Below are positions 26,250 to 35,555 of a stretch of 64,000 nucleotides of DNA, one piece after another. The DNA lies in NCBI RefSeq assembly GCF_002005105.1, contig NZ_MSCV01000037.1, forward strand, positions 1-64,000, read 5' to 3'. The notes beneath the pieces were generated by a model that was not told the DNA's origin, ran no database searches, and saw nothing but the letters and a program-made list of their open reading frames with translations. How positions within the stretch are numbered: the stretch's first letter is position 1; every line of letters starts with the position of its first letter. Position numbers and translations under genes: made by a program. The stretch is from Methylocaldum sp. 14B (lineage in GTDB: Bacteria; Pseudomonadota; Gammaproteobacteria; Methylococcales; Methylococcaceae).

Positions 26250-27541
26250 GGTTTCTCCCGTGGGATTTTTTCGCTACAAATTCGAGGCATAGCGGCTCTT
26301 CGCGGCCATGCCAGGTTATGTAAGCTTCAGTGCGACGGCTGATCTAAACCGCCGTAATCACCGAGCTTTAGCGTCCCTGGGACCAACTCCATCATTCCTG
26401 ACAGGTTCAGCGTTGGTCGAACTACCGGCTGTTCAAGCAGTTCCATTCGTTTTCCAAAAGTACGAGCACCCCCCCTTTTAAGCTATGGCTGAATCCCATG
26501 TGTCTTAAGTACCGCTTCGAATAACTCAGTGATGAAAAAGGCATCAGCCACGTTTGATGAAGGCAAACGTCGGTGACATTCATTACTGGGTTATTCAAGG
26601 CTGATTGAGTAGGCCCGAATGTTTTTCGGGGGAACTGCTCTGGGAGCAGCGTGTTGCCCTACTCACGGGGTCGGATATCCGAGACCGCCAATTACCTAAG
26701 GGGCACAAAGGCAAGCATGTTTAACGCTTCAGTTTCCAAGCAAAAAAGCGCAAGTGGATTGAAGTAAAACCAATTTTTGTTGTCGGGTAGTCGCTCGTCA
26801 CTTGCGTAGCCGATGAAAGCATGTGCCGTGCCAATATCGATCAAACCTAGAGCTGACGCGGGATTGGCTTTTTGGGGGTGTCGCCGACTACGTAGAATTA
26901 CTTATCAATCGACGCTGATATGCGACAGAGGATCGCTCCTATCCAAAAAGATGTGTGGTTCGATGGAAGAGGACGCGCCGGGCGTATGCAGCGAAAATGG
27001 GGTCACTGGAGGGGGCGGAAATGACACCCGAAACGCATGTAAGGGATCGGAAAGTCGAGGGGTCGCCGGAGAGCGACGGTTAAGCACATACCCCTTGCAC
27101 CATAGAAAGGCGACACAAGTCGTGATTGTTCGTCTTTTCTCATCCGACGACTGTTTGATATAGTGAAAAACGTTTCGGCCGGACCGTTCTCGTTCCCGGC
27201 CCATTCAAGGAGGATAGTCGACTTGCGGAGAGTCTGGCGATGGACAGCGCACCGTTTCCGCTTCATCTAAACCCGAGGTCCCATTGGGGGCCAGCATTCG
27301 CTGCTCCGTCCGACGGGTGCTATTCCTCGGAGCAAATCGCCATTCCCTCGATCGCGTGCGGAATTCAAGTTGAGGGAAACCGTAATCTCGCTGACTAGCC
27401 AAGGTTTTTGATCTTCCGTGTGGGGTTTATCGAGGGCGGAAATCGCCGGGCCTCACGGTTGTTGGATCATCGAGCGACTCATGGCGTCAGTGCTGATACA
27501 GGGAAGTTGTCGGTACCTTATATATAAGACAGGGATTTAAG
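26250..27541. other. large gene-free region upstream of GT4 operon
   Basis: About 1.3 kb lies between divergent genes. It contains a palindrome GGTCGGATATCCGAGACC (about 26675-26692), the second copy of the conserved leader element (27095-27286), and a palindrome CTTATATATAAG (about 27523-27534) just before the ribosome-binding site of the GT4 gene. The open frames (for example 26813-27163) show no conserved features. Confidence 0.5.
27095..27286 (+). promoter_or_regulatory. conserved leader element, copy B
   Basis: Homologous to 21885-22065 on the other strand, and placed about 260 bases before the GT4 gene. It contains the TATAGT block (27159-27164), the GGAGGATAGTCGACTT block and ATGGACAGC. 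The spacing between blocks is nearly conserved while the sequence between them differs. It may be a shared promoter, a transcribed leader, or both. Confidence 0.6.
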
Positions 27542-28837
27542 ATGAGGATATTTGTCGTCGAGCCTACGGGCCAGGGAGGGTTGGTGCACTATGCCTACGA
27601 GTTATGCACCGGACTCGCGAATGCCGGAGCGGACGTCACTTTAGTGACCGCAGATGAGTATGAACTCAGCGGCTGTCCGCATAATTTTCGTGTCGACAAG
27701 CGATTGCATCTGTGGAAGATCGTCGATTCGCGCGCAGTGCGAAAGCAGCCGCGAGGAGTCCTGGCGAAAACCTGGCGCCGGTTCTGGTGGACCGGCCGAA
27801 GAGTGTTGAGGTTTTCTCGACTACTCGGCCAGTGGATTCGCCTGACGAATTATCTGATCGCCGAGAAACCCGACGTCATTCTGTTTGGACGGTTCTATTT
27901 TCCCGGAGTCTCGCTTTTTCTTCGAAGGCTTAAGCGTCATGGCCTGGTTTTGGCGGACGTGTGCCATGAGTACGAGTTTCGCGATCCGAGCTTGTCTCGA
28001 ATCAATGCCCTGATCGATCGGACGACGGGGTTTTTCGAGAAAACCGTATATAAAGCGTTCTCCGCCGTGTTCATCCACGGGGAAATAAATCGGGATCGGT
28101 TCTTGGCCGAGCTCGAAGTGCCTTCCGAGCGCGTCCACATCATCCAGCACGGGGTGTCCAGTCTATTTTTCAGTCAGGCCCAAAAGGTCGGCTTAGCCGA
28201 GCGTTATGGCATCGAGGCTTCCGACCGGGTGGTACTGTTTTTCGGCAATCTTCGGGTGAGCAAGGGCGTTCCCGATCTCCTTCGCGCCTTTGCTTTGATC
28301 GAGAGCGATAAATATCGAGCCAAATTGGTTGTCGCGGGCTACCCGACGCAATCGGTCGACGTAAACGAATTGCGCAGACTGGCCCGGGAGTTAGGAATAG
28401 AGCGGCGCACGATTTTCGATATTCGTTACATACCCAACCATGAGGTGAGCGAATTGATTCAGCTCGCTACGGTTGTGGCCTTTCCGTATCTCAGCGCCAC
28501 TCAAAGCGGGCCGCTGATGATAGCCCACGCTTTCGGTCGGCCGGTCGTGGCGACCTCGGTCGGCAATTTTCCGGAGGTGGTAAAAGACGGAATCACCGGT
28601 CTCCTTGTGCCGCCCGCGTCTCCGCCGGCCTTGGCCGATGCACTTGGAAAGATTTTAGCGGCCCCGGATCTCGCCGAAAAAATGGGCAAGGATGCCAAAG
28701 CGCTCGCCGAGAGACGGTACAGTTGGAATTCCGTAGCCAGAGACATGTTGACGGTACTCCAAGACATCGCCTTGGGACCCGCCGTCCGCGGAAAGACAGC
28801 TTCATCGGCAAACGACGCACGGACGGTAATACGATGA
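27542..28837 (+). CDS. glycosyltransferase family 4 (GT4)
   Basis: This 431-residue GT-B enzyme has EPTGQGGLVHYAYELCTGLA at the N-terminus, DVCHEYEFRDPS, then the donor domain VVLFFGNLRVSKGVPDLLRA, AKLVVAGYP, VAFPYLSATQSGPLMIAHA (in place of the EX7E motif) and VVKDGITGLLVPPASPPAL. AGGG seven bases before the ATG supports the start. Its stop overlaps the start of the acyltransferase gene by four bases (ATGA), so genes 27542-31123 form an operon. The sugar and acceptor cannot be read from the sequence. Confidence 0.87.
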   Translation: MRIFVVEPTGQGGLVHYAYELCTGLANAGADVTLVTADEYELSGCPHNFRVDKRLHLWKIVDSRAVRKQPRGVLAKTWRRFWWTGRRVLRFSRLLGQWIRLTNYLIAEKPDVILFGRFYFPGVSLFLRRLKRHGLVLADVCHEYEFRDPSLSRINALIDRTTGFFEKTVYKAFSAVFIHGEINRDRFLAELEVPSERVHIIQHGVSSLFFSQAQKVGLAERYGIEASDRVVLFFGNLRVSKGVPDLLRAFALIESDKYRAKLVVAGYPTQSVDVNELRRLARELGIERRTIFDIRYIPNHEVSELIQLATVVAFPYLSATQSGPLMIAHAFGRPVVATSVGNFPEVVKDGITGLLVPPASPPALADALGKILAAPDLAEKMGKDAKALAERRYSWNSVARDMLTVLQDIALGPAVRGKTASSANDARTVIR

Positions 28838-29985
28838 TCAAGATCGAGATCGTTCAATCGGAAGAGGGATTTCTCGCGCTCGCATCGGAATGGAATGCCT
28901 TGCTCGACGCATCCGGGCTGGGAAATATATTCCTCACCTGGGAGTGGATATCCACATGGTGGACCTGCTTCGGCCGAGGACGCTATAAGCCGTGGGTCAT
29001 TACAGCTCGCGACGGAAACGATGGCCGGCTGGTCGGGCTGTTGCCGCTCGCTTTGCAAACGGTAAATCTCGCCGGTCTCCGCCTGCGGCAACTATCGTTC
29101 ATGGCCGGCGACCGGGTCATCGACCATCTCGACGTGATCGCTAAACCAAGCCATAGCCATGCGGCAATGCCATTCTTCGTCGATTGCCTGGTCGGAAAGT
29201 CGGTCGAGCACGATATCGTCCGGCTCGATGCCATGAAAGCCGATTCGGCCTTTGTCAAGGCACTCCTCGATACCATCGAGCAACGGCCTGATGATGCTAG
29301 CCACATGGCGATCGACTCGGTCTGCCCTTATCTTTCGCTTCCCGATACGTGGGACGGTTATTGGGCCTCGATCGGAAAACAAAGCCGATATAACTTCACC
29401 CGCAAGGCCAAACGGCTTCAGGCCCGAGCGAGCGGGCCGGTCAGCTATCGAAGGGTCGAAACGAAAGCAGAGCTTTCAGATGCTATCCGTGAGCTCGTGC
29501 GTTTGCATCAGGCCAGGCAGCAGCAAAAGGGTAACCCCGGAGCGTTCGCGCAGAAGCGGGCGATCGAGTTTCATACCGCGGTTGCCGAGCGTTTTCTGGA
29601 CAAAGGATGGCTTCGGCTGTACTTGCTTACCGTCGGGAGCCAAGTGATCGCGGCCATCTATTGCTACAAATTCGGCGGCAAATTCAGCTTTTACCAATCG
29701 GGCTACGACCCAGCTTGGGCCGAGTGCAGCCCGGGCGCCTTAATCATGCTGCATGCGGTTCGAGAGGCAATCAGCGAGGGTACCGAGGAATTCGACTTTC
29801 TTCGCGGCGAGGAGCCTTACAAGTCGTTATGGACCAGCACGGCGAGGACGGACCTGCGTTTACGGATCGCCACGAGCATGCCTGGCTGGCTGATTCTCAG
29901 AGCATATCAGCTGGCCTACCAGGGCCGCCGCGCCATCAAGGCGAATCTCGGTTGGGGTAACCGCCATGCCAAAGCCGCATCCTGA
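28834..29985 (+). CDS. FemAB/CelD-like GNAT acyltransferase
   Basis: This 383-residue protein belongs to the same family as 14010-15179 and is typical of exopolysaccharide clusters: FLALASEWNALLDASG, NIFLTWEWISTWW, GYWASIGKQSRYNFTRKAKR, and in the GNAT-like part RLYLLTVGSQVIAAIYCYKF, FYQSGYDPAWAECSPGALI and EFDFLRGEEPYKSLWT. It probably acylates a sugar of the polymer. The ATG at 28834 overlaps the preceding stop, and the frame upstream of it is a shadow of the GT4 gene. The next gene overlaps its end by 20 bases. Confidence 0.82.
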   Translation: MIKIEIVQSEEGFLALASEWNALLDASGLGNIFLTWEWISTWWTCFGRGRYKPWVITARDGNDGRLVGLLPLALQTVNLAGLRLRQLSFMAGDRVIDHLDVIAKPSHSHAAMPFFVDCLVGKSVEHDIVRLDAMKADSAFVKALLDTIEQRPDDASHMAIDSVCPYLSLPDTWDGYWASIGKQSRYNFTRKAKRLQARASGPVSYRRVETKAELSDAIRELVRLHQARQQQKGNPGAFAQKRAIEFHTAVAERFLDKGWLRLYLLTVGSQVIAAIYCYKFGGKFSFYQSGYDPAWAECSPGALIMLHAVREAISEGTEEFDFLRGEEPYKSLWTSTARTDLRLRIATSMPGWLILRAYQLAYQGRRAIKANLGWGNRHAKAAS

Positions 29986-31123
29986 CCGCATACTGTTCAT
30001 GATCGATTCTCTTGGTATGGGAGGTGCCGAGCGGATGCTGTTCAATTATCTCCAGCATCTCGACAGGAATCGATACGAGCCCCGTGTTTGCGTGTTTCGG
30101 GTCCGTGACGGAAATCCCATTGCCGCCGAAATCGAGAGGTTGGGGGTGCCGGTGGATCTGCTGCCGGCTTCGGGTATCCGCGATTTCATGAATGTGGTGT
30201 CTCTCGTGCGCTATCTCCGGCGTCACGGAATCGATCTGGTACATACCCAGCTCGAAACGGTCACGGTACACGGCGGTATTGCCGCCAAAATCGTCGGTCT
30301 TCCGACTGTGCACACTCTGCATACATTTGCCTATCCCGAAGCGACGTCAAAAGAAATCCGTAGAAGCGAAGTCGCGTGGTTTGCCCTGAGAAACTTTCAC
30401 GACAAAATCATCGCGGTTTCTGCGGCGGTCGGCGATTATGCCGTGGCCAAAGGGCGTGTGCCGCCGGAAAGGATTTCGGTGCTCTACAACGGAATCGATA
30501 CGAGTTCCTTTCGCCGTCGCAATGAAGCAGACCGAGCGGCAGTGCGCAAGACCTTCGGGATACCGGCGGATGCGGCATTGGTCGTCACGGTTGCGGTATT
30601 GCGTCGGGAAAAGGGAATCCAATTCCTGATCGAAGCGTGGCCGGACATCCTCGAAGCCGTGCCGAACGCCTATTATCTGATCGTCGGTGCCGGCCCTTTC
30701 GAAAGTCAGTTGAAGTCGCTCGCCACGACTTACAAATTAACGAATCGAGTGTTATTTGCCGGTGCTCGCAACGATATTCCGGAGATATTGGGAGGCAGCG
30801 ACCTTTTCGTGCTTCCCACACTCGACGATGTGCTTCCGACCGTGTTGGCCGAAGCGATGGCGAGCGGTTTGCCGATCGTGGCGAGCCGTGTCGGCGGAGT
30901 CCCCGAGATGGTGGAACCCGGCAAGAACGGTTTGCTTGTCGCTCCTGCCGACCAAACGCAACTGGCGGAAGCCTGTGTTCGTCTGCTGCGTACGCCAGAC
31001 GAGGCGCTGCGGCTGGCGCAGGGCGGACAAGACGTCGCCGAGGCGCGTTTTAATGTTCGAAATCAGGTGCGAAAGCTCGAAAACATCTATCAGGAACTTC
31101 TGGAGCGGACAAATTCCTCCTGA
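29966..31123 (+). CDS. glycosyltransferase family 4 (GT4)
   Basis: This 385-residue enzyme has the GT4 layout: FMIDSLGMGGAERMLFNYL, VHTQLETVTVHGGIAAKIV, HTLHTFAYPEA, VSAAVGDYAVAKG, then VAVLRREKGIQFLIEAWPDI, FVLPTLDDVLPTVLAEAMAS (with the second Glu of EX7E) and VEPGKNGLLVAPADQTQLAE. It starts inside the 3' end of the acyltransferase gene, which indicates coupled translation. It is the last gene of the operon; the deacetylase gene on the other strand faces it 50 bases away. Confidence 0.88.
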   Translation: MPKPHPDRILFMIDSLGMGGAERMLFNYLQHLDRNRYEPRVCVFRVRDGNPIAAEIERLGVPVDLLPASGIRDFMNVVSLVRYLRRHGIDLVHTQLETVTVHGGIAAKIVGLPTVHTLHTFAYPEATSKEIRRSEVAWFALRNFHDKIIAVSAAVGDYAVAKGRVPPERISVLYNGIDTSSFRRRNEADRAAVRKTFGIPADAALVVTVAVLRREKGIQFLIEAWPDILEAVPNAYYLIVGAGPFESQLKSLATTYKLTNRVLFAGARNDIPEILGGSDLFVLPTLDDVLPTVLAEAMASGLPIVASRVGGVPEMVEPGKNGLLVAPADQTQLAEACVRLLRTPDEALRLAQGGQDVAEARFNVRNQVRKLENIYQELLERTNSS

Positions 31124-31173
31124 TAACTTGGTATTCGAGCGCCGCCGTCGGCGAACCTGGTGCCATTCGTCGT

Positions 31174-32211
31174 TCAGCTGACCTCCGCATTGGAACGATA
31201 AAGTACATGGTGCACCTTGCATTGGAACGACATTCGAGTTAGACCGGGGTGGACGCCATAGCGTCTAAGTTCCAGCATTGGCGTATGTGCCGTATTCGGT
31301 CCCTGAATGGTTGTTGCTGCTGCGAGGATTCCGAAGTCTTTAAGAATATGAATTATTTTGTAATCGTAATCGGTGGACCCACCGTTCGGGTATGCGAATA
31401 ACCGGCAAGCTTGGCCCGTCCAGTCGGATATCGAACCAATACTTTCATCGATTTCATCACGTGCTGCCTTAAGCGGAACTCTCGTAAGGATCGAATGAGA
31501 AGCCGTGTGAGCCCCAAAATGGATTAGCCCGGAGTTAGTCATGGCAGTTATCGCGTCCCGATCCATGATCCGAAAATCCGATGAGGAATCGAGAAGACTG
31601 CTATCAACCTCGAGCTTCTCGATAATTCGCTCGAGCTGTTCCAGAAGATCGCAGTGTTCCAGTTTCTTGAGGTAACACTGTAGTTTTCTCGATGCAATGG
31701 CCTTGGCGTTTACTGTGGATAGGTTAAATTTAAGGCCTTGCCATTCAAGAGTCGGCATAAACGTATTTGCGATCGCCTGAATCAAGCGGCAAAACCAAAT
31801 CGTCTTCGAAGTTCCGACAAAGCCGGTGTTTACGAATACCGTTGCCGGAAAATGGAATTCCCGCAGGATCGGAAAAGCGACGTCAAAGACATTTTGATAA
31901 CCGTCGTCGAACGTAATGACCACGGTCGGACGGTCGATGGATCCGGATCGCAGCCGCTGAATCGCGTCCGGCAAAGCGGCGACTCGGCAATACTTGGCGA
32001 GGTATTCCATCTGCTCTCGAAACTGAGCTTCGGTAATAAAGCAGTAATCCGGCACCGATAACGGCCGCCGCACTACGCCATGATACATTAGTATCGAGAG
32101 TTTGTTTTTGTATAACGATCTTGGCAAAAGCCAAGATAATCGAAAAGCAGACTCGGTTAATGTAAGAGAATCCCGCTCGATCGGTTTGATAACTGATTCT
32201 GGGTTTGACAT
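31174..32211 (-). CDS. polysaccharide deacetylase family protein
   Basis: NodB-type enzymes remove acetyl groups from polysaccharides using a metal. This 345-residue protein has KLSILMYHGV, the metal motif TVVITFDDGYQN, FHFPATVFVNTGFVG, IHFGAHTASHSILTRV (the HxxxH-like metal ligands) and ACRLFAYPNGGSTDYDY. No signal peptide is obvious, so it may act in the cytoplasm or be exported by another route. I chose the ATG at 32211 (AGGA seven bases upstream); a GTG at 32253 is in frame. It converges on the GT4 operon. Confidence 0.85.
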   Translation of the reverse strand: MSNPESVIKPIERDSLTLTESAFRLSWLLPRSLYKNKLSILMYHGVVRRPLSVPDYCFITEAQFREQMEYLAKYCRVAALPDAIQRLRSGSIDRPTVVITFDDGYQNVFDVAFPILREFHFPATVFVNTGFVGTSKTIWFCRLIQAIANTFMPTLEWQGLKFNLSTVNAKAIASRKLQCYLKKLEHCDLLEQLERIIEKLEVDSSLLDSSSDFRIMDRDAITAMTNSGLIHFGAHTASHSILTRVPLKAARDEIDESIGSISDWTGQACRLFAYPNGGSTDYDYKIIHILKDFGILAAATTIQGPNTAHTPMLELRRYGVHPGLTRMSFQCKVHHVLYRSNAEVS

Positions 32212-32788
32212 ATAGCAATCCTGCCATGGCTTTAAAGTCCATTTTAAAGTCACTCTCGTTAGCCGATGATATTCCGGTTAACGATGGATCCCGAGTGTAT
32301 CAGGTGAATCTCAGCATGATCAATGAAGATGAGGCAATCATAACGGACAGAGGAATATTATGTACAGTAAAAACCACTCGAAAAACGGTTTTGATGATTC
32401 AGGAGCGAGCAAGATATGGCCGATGCTTCAACGGAGTATGGAACACGCATCTATGACTCCTGCCGGGACCGATATCTCATGAGCGGACAGTCATGTTACT
32501 CGACTAACTAAGTATCATACGGGCTATTTTTGAATTCCGGAAATTATGTAAGCAATACATTACGAGTGATCGGCCGGTGTGACAAAAAGACGATTCCTTG
32601 AGATTAAGCCGAGCCGGTTGTGTTTCTACCGAATATCGAGATAAACACCGTTACGCCTGTCGTTTTTCGATGAATACCGCGGTCCGGCCGCAGGCAGCCG
32701 GATTTGCCGCGACACGGGCAGGTATCGAGCTCCGGAAGGTGCCGCCAGGTTATACTTCGCGCCATTTTGCGGAATCGGACCTTCAATC
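32212..32788. other. intergenic, AT-rich left half
   Basis: About 580 bases lie between the divergent deacetylase and anion-transporter genes. A frame at 32205-32456 (plus) overlaps the deacetylase start and shows no recognised motif. I see no clear promoter or RNA. Confidence 0.4.
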
Positions 32789-34024
32789 GTGATCGCTACG
32801 ATCGTTATCGTTTTCTCCCTCGTTTATATCGGCATGATTTTGGGCGGCTTGCCTTTTCTCCAGCTCGATCGGACAGGCATTGCGGTGCTCGGCGCGATCG
32901 CTCTGATTGCCACCGAGTCGCTCACGCTCGAGGAAGCGGGCAGGGCGCTTCATGTTCCCACCCTGATTCTTCTTTTCTCGTTCATGGTCATTTCGGCTCA
33001 GTTGCGGCTGGGCGGATTTTATACGCTGGTGACGGAAAAACTCGGCACGCTCCGGGTGAGTCCAGCTGTGTTCTTGGCGGCCCTGATCGCTGCGGCGGCG
33101 GGGCTTTCCAGCGTGTTCAGCAATGACGTCGTCTGTCTCGCGACGGCCCCGGTATTGATCGATGTCTGTGTGAATCGTCGCCTCGATCCGGTGCCTTTTC
33201 TGCTCGCCTTATCCTGCTCGTCCAATATCGGCTCGGCCGTCACGCTCATCGGAAATCCGCAAAACATGCTGATCGGCGAGACCCTGAAAATGTCGTTCGT
33301 CGATTATCTTCGAGACGCCGCGGTTCCGGTGGGCCTGGGGCTTGCGATAACCTGGCTGCTGATCGCGCTGTGCTGGCGCGGACGTTGGGAGTTCGAGCCG
33401 AGCCGGATCGGAGTCGACCAAGACCCGCGTCTCGAACGGCATGCGCGTTTCGATCCTTGGCAGACGACAAAAGGGCTAAGCGTTGCAGCTGCGCTGTTCG
33501 CGGCGTTTCTGTTTTCCGGTTGGCCGCGCGAAATATTGGCTTTAGGCGGCGCCGGCGTACTGTTGCTGTCGCGGAAACTTCATTCGAGACATATGCTCGG
33601 TCTCGTGGATTGGCAGATCATCCTGATGTTCATCGGGCTATTCATAGTCAACCATGCCCTGGAGATGACGGAGCTGCCCAGGCAGGCCGTGTCGGCCTTG
33701 GCGAACGCCGGACTCGACTTGCACGATCTCGGGCCGCTTTATGGCGCATCCTTCCTGCTCAGCAACGTCGTGTCCAATGTACCTGCCGTGATGTTGCTCC
33801 TGCCCATGGCCATCCATCCGGACGCGGGGCTGCTCCTTGCCTTGTCGAGCACCTTCGCGGGCAATCTGCTGATCATCGGAAGCATCGCGAACATCATCGT
33901 CGTGGACGCAGCGGCACGCCGGAACATCGTGATCACCTGGCGACGTCATGCCATGGTGGGGGTGCCGGTAACCCTGCTTACCATTGCTATCGGTGCCGCG
34001 TGGTACTGGTCGAGAATGAGATGA
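32789..34024 (+). CDS. SLC13/ArsB-type anion transporter
   Basis: This 411-residue membrane protein has about eleven hydrophobic segments and the ArsB/CitM (ion transporter) superfamily pattern: HVPTLILLFSFMVISAQLRL, GLSSVFSNDVVCLATAPV (re-entrant loop with the S-N-D motif), CSSNIGSAVTLIGNPQNMLI, FIGLFIVNHALEM, LLSNVVSNVPAVMLLLP (second S-N-V-P loop) and STFAGNLLIIGSIANIIV. The substrate could be arsenite, dicarboxylate or another anion and cannot be told from the sequence. The start is a GTG without a clear ribosome-binding site. Confidence 0.82.
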   Translation: MIATIVIVFSLVYIGMILGGLPFLQLDRTGIAVLGAIALIATESLTLEEAGRALHVPTLILLFSFMVISAQLRLGGFYTLVTEKLGTLRVSPAVFLAALIAAAAGLSSVFSNDVVCLATAPVLIDVCVNRRLDPVPFLLALSCSSNIGSAVTLIGNPQNMLIGETLKMSFVDYLRDAAVPVGLGLAITWLLIALCWRGRWEFEPSRIGVDQDPRLERHARFDPWQTTKGLSVAAALFAAFLFSGWPREILALGGAGVLLLSRKLHSRHMLGLVDWQIILMFIGLFIVNHALEMTELPRQAVSALANAGLDLHDLGPLYGASFLLSNVVSNVPAVMLLLPMAIHPDAGLLLALSSTFAGNLLIIGSIANIIVVDAAARRNIVITWRRHAMVGVPVTLLTIAIGAAWYWSRMR

Positions 34025-34230
34025 TGCCGATGGTCCTTGCTTGGGATAAGGGAGATCGTCCCGTCTTGCATCACGCGCAACGACACGCCGCCGACCTCAT
34101 TGCGCGCATTCGAAAACTGCAAACTTCCAGAGTTCCGGGAGTTGTGATGTCCGAATGGAAAGCATTGTCGATTACTTCACCCGCTAATCCGGTCGGCTCT
34201 CTGAATTCGACGGCAGGTTGAGATCGTTCC

Positions 34231-35478
34231 TCACCCGAATCCACGGTTCTGTGCCGGTTTCTTGAACTGCCTGGCCCGCCGCTTCTGTAGCCAGCGGATG
34301 ATCCCGGTGACGTACAGCACCGGACAGGCGAGGCCGGAGAGGAACACCAGGATGCGGCCGGGTAAGCCGAAGACTTTTCCGGAATGCAGCGGCCATTGCC
34401 ATTGCACGAACACGTCGCCGCCGCTGCCATGGGCGGGATCTCGCACCTGCAGGAGCTCGCCGCTGCGCCGGTCGAGCACCAGACAGCGGGAATCGAGCAC
34501 GTGGGGGCGCAATTCGGGGATGTCTCGGTAGCAAGCGGTGAAGAGCCCCTCGTCGCTTGGGGAAAACGAATAGAACTGCGGCACGCCGCCCGGATATTCC
34601 GACCGCGCCAGGGCGGCTTCCAAATTGATTGAAGGCATATTCGTGCCCGGATTGCCCGATGCGGTGGGCTCCGGCGTCAGGGGCGAAAAGCGTTCCACCA
34701 GCCAGCGGAACTGCGCGGGAAGGTTGAAGTAAAGGCCCGACACGAGGAGGGCCAGAAGCACGATCACGGGGTAAAACCCCGAGACCTGATGCAGGTCATG
34801 GTTGAAACGTACCGTGCTGGCGCGGCGCTTGATGGTGAATACCCGCCGCCATTTGCCATCCAGCGGCCACCAGAGAATCAGGCCGCTGAGGACGGAAACG
34901 ACCGACAGCGCGGCCATCGCTCCCACCAGAATGACGCCGAAGTCCTTTAGCAGCAGAGCGTAGTGGAGCTTGAAGACAAAGCCGATGAGGCAATGCCGGA
35001 GCGGATTCCGGGTGTGGTAGAAGACGCGCCGGCCTACCGCTTCAGCCGTGTAGGGATTCACGGCGATGTTGAGCGCGGCCGCTTCCTCCGGCGGCGGTGT
35101 CGGTGTCTGTTCGGGATAGTAGAAGCTGAACACGTAATTCATGCCCGCACCGTCCGGCGCGTCGAGCCAGCCCGACTCCCAGCCCGGCGCCGCGGCTCGC
35201 TCGGCTGCGGCGAGAATCTCGTCCAAGGGCCTGCGCTCTGGTCCGGGCGGGATCGATGCGCGGTACAGGTCAGGGTTCAGGGACTCGTCGATTTCATGCC
35301 AGAACACCAGCACCGAGCCGGTGACTCCGATCACCGCCAGGAACAAACCGAGCCCCAGCCCCAGCCAAAGGTGGACTTTCAGCCAAAGCCTGCGCCGGGC
35401 CTGGAGACGTCTCAGCCGGCGGCTTCTCCCGCTTTCGCGAACCCTTCGATGGGTGGAGGGGGTGACGGTTCGATTCAT
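34231..35478 (-). CDS. PepSY-associated transmembrane protein, module 1
   Basis: This 415-residue inner-membrane protein has four or five membrane segments: KVHLWLGLGLGLFLAVIGVT, the periplasmic PepSY regions between, FVFKLHYALLLKDFG, VLSGLILWWPLDGKWRRVFT, RFNHDLHQVSGFYPVIVLLA, and the C-terminal GLACPVLYVTGIIRWLQKRR. The conserved His residues (KVHLWLG, KLHYALL, HDLHQVSG) fit heme-binding or ferric-reductase-like activity proposed for the family. AGGAA about seven bases before the ATG at 35478 supports this start. It follows the receptor gene by 77 bases and probably aids periplasmic iron release from the imported siderophore. Confidence 0.87.
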   Translation of the reverse strand: MNRTVTPSTHRRVRESGRSRRLRRLQARRRLWLKVHLWLGLGLGLFLAVIGVTGSVLVFWHEIDESLNPDLYRASIPPGPERRPLDEILAAAERAAAPGWESGWLDAPDGAGMNYVFSFYYPEQTPTPPPEEAAALNIAVNPYTAEAVGRRVFYHTRNPLRHCLIGFVFKLHYALLLKDFGVILVGAMAALSVVSVLSGLILWWPLDGKWRRVFTIKRRASTVRFNHDLHQVSGFYPVIVLLALLVSGLYFNLPAQFRWLVERFSPLTPEPTASGNPGTNMPSINLEAALARSEYPGGVPQFYSFSPSDEGLFTACYRDIPELRPHVLDSRCLVLDRRSGELLQVRDPAHGSGGDVFVQWQWPLHSGKVFGLPGRILVFLSGLACPVLYVTGIIRWLQKRRARQFKKPAQNRGFG

Positions 35479-35555
35479 GTTCGGTTCCTGTCTCCCGTCT
35501 CGTCCGGTTTCCCGGAACGATGAACGAGACGGGATATTCCGGTGGCGGTGTTCGT

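Noticed and set aside
26640-26760. Possible cyclic di-GMP riboswitch (GCACAAAGGCAAGC near 26700)
   Set aside because: The first few bases resemble the conserved core, but the second conserved block and the closing stems of that riboswitch are missing, and no gene follows closely.
26813-27163. 116-codon open frame on the plus strand
   Set aside because: No ribosome-binding site or motif, and it overlaps the conserved leader element.
32205-32456. 82-codon open frame upstream of the anion transporter
   Set aside because: Overlaps the deacetylase start, no recognised motif, and no good start signal; not enough to call.
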